64,000 nucleotides of DNA from Beroe forskalii (Eukaryota > Ctenophora > Nuda > Beroida > Beroidae). Position 1 is the first letter of the stretch; each line of letters starts with the position of its first letter. The position numbers were made by a program, and so were the translations under genes. The stretch covers positions 248,001 to 312,000 of the forward strand of contig WFMF01000037.1 in the NCBI GenBank assembly GCA_011033025.1. Direction: 5' to 3'. Below, piece by piece: positions 1-10,930 of this stretch. Under the pieces are notes generated by a model. It worked only from the letters and a program-made list of their open reading frames with translations. It ran no database searches and had not been told where the DNA came from.

Positions 1-66
1 TTCAACTGGATACTTAAAAAGGATTCAATCATACTTCACTAAGCTCCAGATCAGGAAATAAAATAC

Positions 67-400
67 TTGCAAATCCAACTTCGCTTCCTTGCTAAACACG
101 TAGGGCCGAAGCGCCGCGCGCGTATATACACTCACCTATTCGGGCTTAAGAAGTACGCGCCGCGCCGAGCACTATCCTGTGCTGGGGAAGCGCGCGGCGC
201 GCGCCGCGCGAGCATGAAAACAGGGATGCAATGTACAATGTACGTGTTCAGCAAATGCAGGTTTACAAAAAGCAAATACTTTAATAGCATAGGATTTTAC
301 CCTACCCTCCGCCGCGCCGCGCGTCATTTTTTTTCCGTGACTCCGTGTAGCTGCAATACGACCCTCCAAATTTCATTTCCGAGTGTTGCGCGCTAGGGAT
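67..400. repeat. GC-rich dispersed repeat (copy 1)
   Basis: CpG-dense sequence with GCTAAACACGTA, GCCGCGCGCGTA and CGGGCTTA(A/G). The same order recurs at 25778-26070 (several units) and, shorter, at 7558-7605. Short open frames here are by-products of the GC content. No gene is supported. Confidence 0.6.
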
Positions 401-514
401 GCAATGGGTGAAATTCATCTACAAAGAGTTTAAAATCATGATATTGGAATTTTAACACGACCTTTTTACAACCCTTTTTTACCGCTGTTTTTTCGTAGGA
501 TGTTACCCTATCCA

Positions 515-625
515 CGCGGGCGGCGCAAGGTTCCACATGATCTGACATTTGGACGTCACTTTGCGCTCTCGATAGCCATCCAGTCAGAAGAAGTAGACGG
601 GCAACGTCCGTCGACTGTTTTTCAC
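515..625. repeat. Dispersed repeat shared with 37.5 kb
   Basis: TTTGGACGTCACTTTGC followed by GATAGCCATCCAGTCAGAAG and GGGCAACGTCCGTCGA. The same string of motifs is found at 37565-37680, and partial inverted and direct copies near 37800-37860 and 38150-38205. Confidence 0.75.
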
Positions 626-1163
626 TGATGACAGATGAGCATAGTATGTAGTAGCATACATAGATCACTTATAGTCAAATGTTGATCATCTCAAATTTCC
701 TCGATTACTGTAGTTGTACAATTTGTTATTCATTTCAAATTATATTGATGCTGTTTTGTGAAATTGTGATACACTAATGGTGATGCACTTTTAGTGCTTT
801 CTCAAACTATAATCATAGCATTTCATTCTCTTTGGAGATTTTTCAAAAAATGGAACTCTTCACTGTAAAATGCTTTGGTTTATTGCTGTAATTTGCATTT
901 GTAAATAATTGTGTTTTTAATAAGTTTTATTGTTTTAGTTTTTAATTTATGTTGTGAGGTTGAATGCATTTGGTGGGTGCCCAAATATCCCCTTGCCATT
1001 TATATAGCCAGATTCTCATGTGCACATGGCATGTACACAGGAAGAATAGAGTGCTGGTTAATTTCAGAAGCTGCAAGTTCATCATAGAAAATAAGTTCAC
1101 CAATTTCTTTTCCCAGTATAGGGAATCTTAAGTTCCATCTGGTTCAAACAAGATCAAAAGATT

Positions 1164-1348
1164 AAATTGTTTCTCTGGTTCATTCTTGTCTCTTTGGAGA
1201 TGCAGCCTGATTTATGTTTACAAGTCAACAATGTAGAGAGCAAGTTAAAACGTTAAATGATACGAAAATGTGTCAACAATGTGTTAACTTGTAAACATAA
1301 ATCGAGCTGCAACTCCAAAGAGACAAGAATGAACCAGAGAAACAATTT
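1164..1348. mobile_element. Foldback/MITE-like element
   Basis: The left arm AATTGTTTCTCTGGTTCATT continues through GTCTCTTTGGAG and TTTATGTTTACAAGT. It is mirrored by the right arm ending AATGAACCAGAGAAACAATT. Arms of about 70 bp around a short centre, no coding potential. Confidence 0.8.
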
Positions 1349-2092
1349 GTCTCCATTCTGGGCGACTTCACCCTTGCTTGCAAGGTTAAAAATGTATTCT
1401 TAGTTGAACAAGTACATACATCTTTGTAGTCAAGCTACAGAACTCTCCAACAGCTCCAACTGTAGTCTTTGATGGGATCCATGAAAGAAATATCTTCATT
1501 AGAGAGCTAGGCAGATCCAAATATAGCATGAGACACCAAAAATGATCTGGTGTAATGAATGGTCACACTGTGGCACATGGACTAGTGACCATGTCGTGGA
1601 GTATTAATTATTGTTTTAAAGTTTTAAGAGGGTCCTACAGTTTATTTTTCATAATTGATTTCCAAGATAACTAATTTAGCATTAGAAGATTAGATAAATC
1701 TCAATAGATATTACAATCTTAACAAGTGAATGTTATGCCTACGTGTAGAGGTTCGATAGTACTTGTACTATTCTGATTTAATAATAATAATAATGTCGTG
1801 GAGTTGAATACATTTGGCCCACACCCAACACTCCACCTAGAAACATAAATTTGCTAAAAGAAAATAGTTTGACAGCTGATGTAAATTAGTTTAAACTTTC
1901 TTTGATACAAAACCAAATTCTTTGACATCTATCTCTGATGAGGAAGGAACTTTTGATTGGTATGCTTTCCAAAATAACTTTTGAGTCATATTACTGAGTT
2001 TATGTGACTGAGATGTTGCTACATCTGAGATTTCCTCAATACCAATACTTCTATTTGTGTAATACTGATTTGACAGTATACCCAGGGTTGTA

Positions 2093-2284
2093 TATGGTGC
2101 CATGTGAAATATCAGAATGATTCTCATTTCTTGAGAGTGCCTTAATGCAGTTATAAATCATAACATTTAAAACAGTTTAAAAATCATAGATGATTTTTAA
2201 ACTGTTTTAAATGTTATGATTTATAACTGCATTAAGGCACCCTCAAGAAATGAGAATCATTCTGATATTTCACATGGCACCATA
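2093..2284. mobile_element. Near-perfect 192-bp palindrome
   Basis: TATGGTGCCATGTGAAATAT at the left is mirrored by ATATTTCACATGGCACCATA at the right. The arms remain almost exactly complementary to the centre near 2189, with one or two mismatches. A recently formed foldback or MITE. Confidence 0.85.
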
Positions 2285-2471
2285 ACTATTACCACTACTA
2301 TAACTACTATAACTATTACCATACCATTGCAATATGGCATCATTGGTGATTTCCTGAAGTATTTAGCTGAACTGGGTCAGCATGCCTTGGGTTAATCTGT
2401 TTATATATGAAAGCATCTTCTCATCCAATCTTTTATCTTTCATTTTCATAAATTTTCACCCTTTCAATCAG

Positions 2472-3109
2472 GAACGTATGTCAATACTCCAAGGGAAAGC
2501 TGTGCCCAGGAATTCCATAACAGAATCTGAGCACTTTCACAAGCCTTTTCTGGTCAGAAACTTACCATTTATGATGAGAGAAGTTTGTCCTCGTCAAAAA
2601 CAGACCATTGAAGGTATTTTCGTTATTTCTGAATTGCAGCCCTTTGATCTTTATAGTTAGGATAGCTATACAATTATGGGGTTGTTGATGGGACATAACA
2701 CCACCTGAGAGCAAAAACTGTGTGTTGGGAACGCTCATGCAGACCATACATCCTCACCCTAACCATAAAATTGTGTCACAGGATTACCCAAATGGGTGTC
2801 CCTTTCGCGCAATTTGTGCTCAAAGGTGGTGTTTTGTCTGAATGGTGTTTTTCTGCACACCATGGGGGTGCCCCTGTCCCCATATTTTCCATAAATCAAG
2901 AAAAATTTAATTTCAGAAGGATGAAACTATGCTTCTAGAATCAAAAAATTTTTTCCTGGATTTACATTCCAATACTTTGCGTACAAACAGTAATATCTTG
3001 CTGTATTTGCTTTTCAGGAAAACTGATGGCTCTCCGGATAAAGTTTTCCAAAGTTCACATTCCAAAAGAGAGGACAAAGAAGAGAACGAGATCCTCAAGT
3101 GGATCATGA
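2472..3109 (+). CDS. Possible last two exons of an unrecognised gene
   Basis: Exon 2472-2613 has a good acceptor (TTTCAATCAG) and donor (GAAG|GTATTT). It encodes 47 codons containing HFHKPFLVRNLPFMMREV. Exon 3018-3109 follows a TTTTCAG acceptor and continues in phase 1, ending in a basic tail (KERTKKRTRSSSGS) and TGA. An alternative frame of the second exon stays open to a possible donor at 3114, so termination here is not certain. I recognise no family and see no convincing first exon upstream. Partial gene or chance open frames both remain possible. Confidence 0.35.
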
Positions 3110-3113
3110 GCAG

Positions 3114-4028
3114 GTTTGTTTTAGATGTGTTGCTTAGGAGCTAGAACAGCTGAGAATTACAACTGTTTCGAGAATAACAGCTGTCATTCACAGCTGCCAT
3201 TTGTGACTAAAATGTGACGTAATTATCCTGGTTCGTAAATTGAATTATGAATGACATCAGGAGCAAGAGCTCAACAGATGGCTTATATCTTATGTGTTTT
3301 AGTATCAGGGCACAAACCGAGTTGCCAGTAGCCCGATACCGTATCTAGATAGTGAACTTCTTCCCTGTCTGAATGTCTACATACTCTGTAGTGTCTAATA
3401 TGTATGTATGTATGTCTAATAACGGCAAGGGTTATCGATAATCTTCGTATGTAATGTCTAGCATTGTGTCAAATGACATACGAGGTGTCAAGTTGAACCT
3501 TTGTGATTATGCCAATACAGAAAATTGCATCATTAAACGGTTTTATAATGACTTCTGAACTGTGGTATTATATAGATGTAAATATAGTACTGTTAACCTC
3601 GAAAATACCCTCACTTTTAATGTCTGTACTCGGTAAGTCTGTAGATGGTATAAACATTAAACACTTTCATCAGCACGAACACATAACAGCCGATGAGAGG
3701 TTTTCATGACTCTCTCCTTCATAAAACGAACTGCGTACGTGATTCTGTCTCAGTATGTAGTGTTTGCTGTGACCAATGCGCTGTGCAATGTCATTGACTA
3801 CTATTAGGTTTCATATATTAATTAACTTTGCAAGGTATACCTACATTGCGATTCAAGACACACATACAAACTTTAGTGTGGAAATTAGCGAAGCTTGAAC
3901 CAACAGTTTACAAGGCACCCAGCGACCAGAGTATAGGAGGATTTAAAAAAGGAGAAAAAATGTTTGCAATATATTTCCAATATCACAACAAGTACAAACC
4001 ATTGAACTATTAAAACGTATCCTACATA
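3114..4028. other. No gene recognised
   Basis: Contains only short chance open frames, a TATGTATGTATG run near 3400 and ordinary AT-rich sequence. Confidence 0.5.
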
Positions 4029-6303
4029 CCACATCTTCAGTACGTCATACAACGTGTCTCTGACACCAGTACGTCACACTGCGTGTCTCTGACACCAGTC
4101 CGTCACACTACGTGTCTTTAACACCAATACATAACACTACCTGTCTCTGACACCAGTACGTCACCATACGTGTCTCTGACAACAGTTCGTCACACTACGT
4201 GTCTTTGACACCAGTACGTCACACTACATGTCTCTGACACCAGTACGTCACACTACGTGTCTCTGACATCAGTACGTCACACTACGTGTCTCTGACACCA
4301 GTTCGTCACACTACGTGTCTCTGACACCAGTTCGTCACACTACCTGTCTCTGACACCAGTACGTCACACTACGTGTCTCTGACACCAGTACGTCACACCA
4401 CGTGTCTCTGACACCAGTACGTCACACTACCTGTCTCTGACACCAGGACGTCACACTACGTGTCTCTGAAACCAGTACGTCACTCTACGTGTCTCTGACA
4501 TCAGAACAGAACACTTCGTGTCTCTGACATCAGGACGTCACACTACGTGTCTCTGACATCAGTTAGTCATACTACGTGTCTCTGACACCAGTACGTCACA
4601 CTACATGTCTCTGACACCAGTACGTCACACTACGTGTCTCTGACATCAGTTAGTCATACGTTCTGACACCAGTACGTCACACTACCTGTCTCTGACACCA
4701 GGACGTCACACTACGTGTCTCTGACATCAGTTAGTCATACTACGTGTCTCTGACACCAGTACGTCACACTACCTGTCTCTGACACCAGGACGTCACACTA
4801 CGTGTCTCTGACATCAGTTAGTCATACTACGTGTCTCTGACACCAGGACGTCACCATACGTGTCTCTGACACCAGTACGTCACACTACATGTCTCTGACA
4901 CCAGTACGTCACCATACGTGTCTCTGACAACAGTTCGTCACACTACGTGTCTCTGACATCAGTACGTCACACTACGTGTCTCTGACACCAGTACGTCACA
5001 CTACCTGTCTCTGACACCAGTACGTCACACTACCTGTCTCTGACACCAGGACGTCACACTACGTGTCTCTGACATCAGTTAGTCATACTACGTTTCTCTG
5101 ACACCAGTACGTCACCATACGTGTCTCTGACACCAGTACGTCACACTACATGTCTCTGACACCAGTACGTCACCATACGTGTCTCTGACAACAGTTCGTC
5201 ACACTACGTGTCTCTGACACCAGTTCGTCACACTACGTGTCTATGACACCAGTACATAACACTACCTGTCTCTGACACCAGTATGTCACACTACGTGTCT
5301 CTGACACCAGTACGTCACACTACGTGTCTCTGACACCAGTACGTCACACTACGTGTCTCTGACACCAGTACGTCACACTACGTGTCTATGACACCAGTAC
5401 ATAACACTACCTGTCTCTGACACCAGTACGTCACACTACGTGTCTCTGACACCAGTACGTCACACTACGTGTCTCTGACACCAGTTAGTCACACTACGTG
5501 TCTCTGACACCAGTTCGTCACACTACGTGTCTCTGACGCCAGTACATAAAACTTAGTGTCTCTGACACCAGTAAGTCACACTACGTGTCTCTGACACCAG
5601 TACGTCACCATACGTGTCTATGACACCAGTATATAACACTATCTGTCTCTGACACCAGTACGTCACCATACGTGACATAATCTGACACCTTAGAGCATAA
5701 AATTAAAGTCTCGTGACACCAGTACGTCCACTAATGTAACATTGCGTCAGGACACCAGTGTCGTCACCATACGTGTCTAATGGGGGATGTCCGGGTGGTG
5801 TTTTTGTCCGCGAATATGAAACCAGTACTATCTGTCTCCCCTGACACCAGTTCGTCGTTCTACGTGTCTCTGACACAAGTACGTCACACTACGCGTCTCT
5901 GAAACCAGTAGTCAGTACAAAACACTACCTGTCTCTGACACCAGTACGTCACACTACGTGTCTCTGACACCAGTTCGTCACACTACGTGTCTTTGACACC
6001 AGTACGTCACCATGCGTGTCTCTGAAACCAGTGCGCCACACAACGTGTCTCTGACACCAGTACGTCACTCTTTGTATCTCTACGTGTCTCAGCGTCACAC
6101 TACGTGTCTCTGACACCAGTTAGTCACACTACGCGTCTCTGAAACCAGTAGTCAGTACAAAACACTACCTGTCTCTGACACCAGTACGTCACTCTACGTG
6201 TGTCTGACACCAGTACGTCACCATACGTGTCTCTGACACCAGTACATAAAACTAAGTGTCTCTGACACCAGTTAGTCTTGATATGCCTTTCTGACACCAG
6301 TAC
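4029..6303. repeat. 29-bp satellite array
   Basis: About 75 tandem copies of a 29-bp unit, consensus TACGTGTCTCTGACACCAGT then ACGTCACAC. Variants carry TTCGTCAC, TAGTCATAC or CATCAGG. The array degrades towards 5680-5830. No gene inside; arrays of this kind are not CRISPR since there are no unique spacers. Confidence 0.95.
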
Positions 6304-7830
6304 TAATTAACGTTGTGCACTTATGTACGTGTTTTTGTCGGAGTGAGATATTTGCTATGACAATGCTATTACCTACTCTCAGGTTTCCTAGATCTATTTA
6401 CATTGCTGCCAACTAATGCGTCGTCACACCAATTTTCCTGTCTAACTCAATAGATATATTGCTAGTTGACTGTTTGCATAATGATGAGCATAAATATGAG
6501 CGTGATAAAAAACAAAGTCGTTCGATTTTAATCCTACTTTTGCGCACGCGCGTAAAATGATTTTGTGGGTGCTTTTAACAGCAAAACGCGCGCACGTACC
6601 AACTTATTGTTTTCATTGTAGATTTCTACTGACAGAATTTTTAAATTATATTTCCCGATCGTCCAGCTAAAAACCATTTTCGCTGAATGGAATCTCTTTT
6701 CAGATCAAACCCTCGCCGATTTCCAGACAACTACAGTGTGCTTCAGAGGATTCCTTCACTGTGAAACGTCCTCATTGCGTTTTTAAAGAACTAAATAAAA
6801 CTTATTACCAAACATGACTGAAAATTGGTTTTAAACAGACAGTATTGAGCTGTATAGAATATCTTTGAAGGTTGAAACCTATGCCCTATCCAATTTGTGG
6901 CCCTTTCCAGTTTCCAACAATCTCGCGTTTTGATTAACTACTAACCTTATTTCTCTATTTGCGTATGTGACGGTTTTATAAAGGGTGAGTTTATGGATGT
7001 TTAAACGTAAATATAATATGTTATTTTCAATAAGGTCTGATTTGTGACCAACTATCTATACTTGTAAGACAGATTAGAGACCGCTAGTATTGCGTTGTGA
7101 ATATCACTACTTCCCAGTTTGTTAGTTTTGTTTTTGTTTTTTTCAAAATTTCAGCATCTAAAATCGAAAATGCCACCAACGCAATGTTAGCTTAGTCTTA
7201 CCTTATTAACTACTTTTGTATCAGTGATTCTATTTATACATTGTTTTGGATAATTGTTTATGATAAGCTATATGATTATCAAAGTTATTTGATAATATGG
7301 TTTAGAAATCCTCTAAATGATATTAGAGGGGGGCAACCCTGGGTGAAGATGGAAATTGGCAAATGATGGTTTAATTTTCTGGGGTTTAGCGTGGTTGCCT
7401 CCCTCCTATACACAGACTACGGTAGCTGATTCATACTTTAACGTGATTTTTATGAAAGTATCGTGTATTGTGGAATCGGGTAGGATCTGATTCTACTCTA
7501 ATTTACTCAGTCTATGAAATAGTATTGGATGGTTTAAGAAGTTTATTAATTATAGTTGCTAAACACGTATATCCCTGTCTGCGTTAAATTATGCGGGCTT
7601 AGGAATAATTATAGAGTGTTTTGCCACGGCTCTGGCTAAAACCACACTCTGCTACTAAAACTAGGTCGCTGGTCGAAGTGAGAGGGGCTTAGTCACACTC
7701 CACAATACCTTATTCATCTGGCCAGTCAGTGTTATATTTGAAGTTGTTCCCTAAATAAGAGAATCAGGTTTTGACCGATTCTAAGGCTTCCCCGTTTTCA
7801 TGCTTTATGTAGGTGGAGGTCGTATTAATA
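6304..7830. other. No gene recognised
   Basis: AT-rich intergenic sequence after the satellite. A short copy of the GCTAAACACGTA...GCGGGCTTAGGAA dispersed repeat lies at 7558-7605. Confidence 0.5.
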
Positions 7831-8108
7831 CTAGGGGCCATCCATAAAGGACGTCCGCAAAATTTCGGCCATTTCAGACCCCTCCCTCCCCCTGTCGCAA
7901 ACAGTGCAATTAGAAACCCCTCCCCTCCCCGGACGTCCGCATTTTACTCAAAATCTTTTTAGGTCATTTTGGCCAGAAATTTCATGATTTTCTAATGAAA
8001 AGAAATCTAAAATTTTGAATTGCGGATTCTTTGGCCAAACACTCCCCCCTACGTTTTGCAAACGTCCGCATTGGTGGAGGTCGGACGTCCTTTATGGATG
8101 GCCCCTAG
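7831..8108. mobile_element. 278-bp MITE with long terminal inverted repeats
   Basis: CTAGGGGCCATCCATAAAGG at the left is exactly mirrored by CCTTTATGGATGGCCCCTAG at the right. Complementarity extends into GACGTCCG. The interior is C/T-rich then A/T-rich without open frames. Confidence 0.85.
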
Positions 8109-10930
8109 CCATTGCTGTGTGAACCCCGACTAGTAGCCAATTACGTATTTGTGAAGGACTTGTTGATGTTTGCCAGAAATACCTTCTCCAAGCTCTTGAG
8201 TTATACTGTTTCTATTACAAAAGGTTTATTGTGGTTATCTGTGAAGCAGCATTAGAAACACCCTTCTTTTTGTGTCATCAAGTTATGATGTAGTTTCTTG
8301 GGTTACCCGGGATTAACAAATTCAAGTGTTTCACTTTGATTTGAATATTGAGTACATGATAGATTTAATAGCATCAATCTGGTGTCGATGAAATGTGGTC
8401 ATTGCGCGCATACACTTTAAAATAAAGAATTGTAATTAAAATATCTTTCGTAAGTCATATACATTCAAAAAAAAGTAAACGCTCTTTGATTTCGCAACAA
8501 GTACCTTCAGTACTTAAAATTACAATGATAATACAAATAACATAATGATATACAGCATTAACACACAAATATAGTATATACTGCAATGAGTTCTGTTAGT
8601 GTTTGAAAACAATCAATTTCAAAAATATCCAATTTATCGATGTAGGCAGTTTTTTAAACTTAAATAGTACGTGAAAATGTACTGAAGCGATCTCATTCTA
8701 TCGAAGCTATTTGAAACGATACAATTTTCTTGATATTGATTATTAAGCCGGGAATTGTGCCGGAGGCATCAAGAAGCGTACGATATGACCTTTGACCCTT
8801 GCTTTGATACATTCTTACACCTAACAACGCCTCTGTTAAAATATGCTTATGAATTACGGTGAATCACTCACAAAATCCTTCAATAATTATGCAACTCCAG
8901 GATAAAGCAAACAATAATACCAAATCTTGTATCGCCATGATAAATCACTCAGTCACAATTGTGATAATCTTTCAAGATCAAAGATGGCTCAAAAGTAAAA
9001 TATTAGTATGAAATCAGTATGAGCCGAAAAACGAGGGATAAATCAATCCTTTCAACTTCACATTACACAGCCTCTATTGACAGTATGACTAGTTAAATTG
9101 GGAGTTCTGTGTCTAGTTCAATCAATTAAGTATGATTATGTCGCTTCCAGTCAATATTCAGTACACAGCTAGATATAGTTCTAGTACAGTCCAACTCCAT
9201 GTATATTGTATATGAAGTCCAATCGGTGAGTTTTATGTACGCAGTATGGTTGATAATGGCATCTTCTAACGTCTTGTATCTACACTGAAATAAATGTGTA
9301 TTATCAAAATACAACATGCTATTCTAATGAGAATAGATATTTCAAATAGTAAATACAAATTCTTGATAATCCATGGAAAATATCAACGCGTCTCAAGATA
9401 AGATATCAACTCACAATTTACTGAGATAAAATCGTTATCTCCGAGTTGATGTGATGCTAAAAGCACAAATGTTCAGGTGGTCACACAAGTCGTTGATCTG
9501 AAAAACATTTTACTATGAATCAAATGGTTTTTCAATATCAATCGTATCGTCTGTTTCGTTTATTATGGCACATTTGAGAGAGCTGTAGCAGGGACATGCT
9601 TTTAGTTTTGATGTCGACTGATATCACCCTGATGGAGCTAATAGATGAACATTTGATGTTCAAAAGTTCATTTCATGAATTTCAAAATTGTCTGGTAGTT
9701 GTGAAGATTTTATTCTAAGTAGGAAAAAAGAGGCTTTCAGTGAGGTTATTTTACCATGTTCCCTGATAGCAGTTAGACGACCGTGGCGACACATTTTGCT
9801 CTTCCCCAATGAAAACCTCGACCATATTTTGACTCTTAGGAATATTTTGAACAAACTTGAGGCCCATAGGTTATTTTCAAACATATGGAACGGCAAGAAA
9901 ATGGTCATTTAGTCAAACCATTCAGAGAGTGAGAACAAAAAAGGCAGCTCACTATTTTGGCAGAATCCAGAAAACTCGCAATTTTCACTTGAATGTTGGA
10001 GAATATTTCGTGCTAATCATCAACAAAATCACAAGATATGCAAAAGTTCTTAAAAAGTCAACTGAGTACCACGAACAGGCCAGAGTTGATGCGAGGTCAG
10101 CTTCGCTAAGACACTAGAGAATATAGCCTCACTAATGGTTTACAGGTTTTTCATGGGTTGTGTTGGTTGGAAATGGCTAATTGGAGTAAGGATAATGCAA
10201 TACAATGCCTAAGGAAGCTGAGTAACCCATTGAGTCACATAGCAATGCTGGTTTGGGGTGTTGTTTTGGCCAAAAGCCTGATTTTCCTTGATCATTTCAC
10301 CATAATGGAGCTCAAATGGCTCTAAATCAGCACTCAAATTTGAAGTGAGTGAAGTTTTCCCGCAAAAGCCTCAAATCTAGCTAGAATCCAACCTGATTAC
10401 AACTCAGGAGCACTGGAGTGACCCCCCATGCCTCAATTTTGACCAAAAAATAATTTAAGCGATTTTGATGACAAAATGATGAGTAAAAACTTTCCAGCTC
10501 TATGGCCTCCCTACTTGCCCAAATATATTACCAGTGGTTCCTGGCTATGGCTAGCATTTAAGACGATGATATTCAACGGGAAAAACCAACCCTGACCCTT
10601 AAGCGAGTCCTTTAACTCTTTAAGAGAGCATTCACCACTTAATTCAAGAAACTTCAACACTGGAATTGGGATAACATCAGTTTAGCAGTTGTTGAGCGCC
10701 TGGGACTTTGTCAAAAAAGGATAGACTTCATACCATGGATTTTCGAAAATGTTCATCTATTTCACGAATTGTGTGCATAATTTCATAGCTCAAATAATTT
10801 CCGTTTTCCTCTGATAACAATATAAAATATGCCATGATAAACGTTACGTAGTATACGATCCAAATTGAATACAATTTGATGTCGGTAAATATTTATCACT
10901 GATTAATTGATCATTGATTAATTGAAAATT
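8109..10930. other. No gene recognised; 3' side of the EPT1 gene
   Basis: Open frames of up to 86 codons around 9660-10117 overlap on both strands and show no recognisable motif. The part next to 10930 would hold the EPT1 3' untranslated region, but I see no AATAAA there on the minus strand. Confidence 0.5.

Noticed and set aside
4029-6303. CRISPR-like regular repeats
   Set aside because: Units are contiguous without unique spacers and the DNA is eukaryotic.
9660-10117. Overlapping 74-86-codon frames on both strands
   Set aside because: No motif, no splice context, mutually overlapping; treated as chance.
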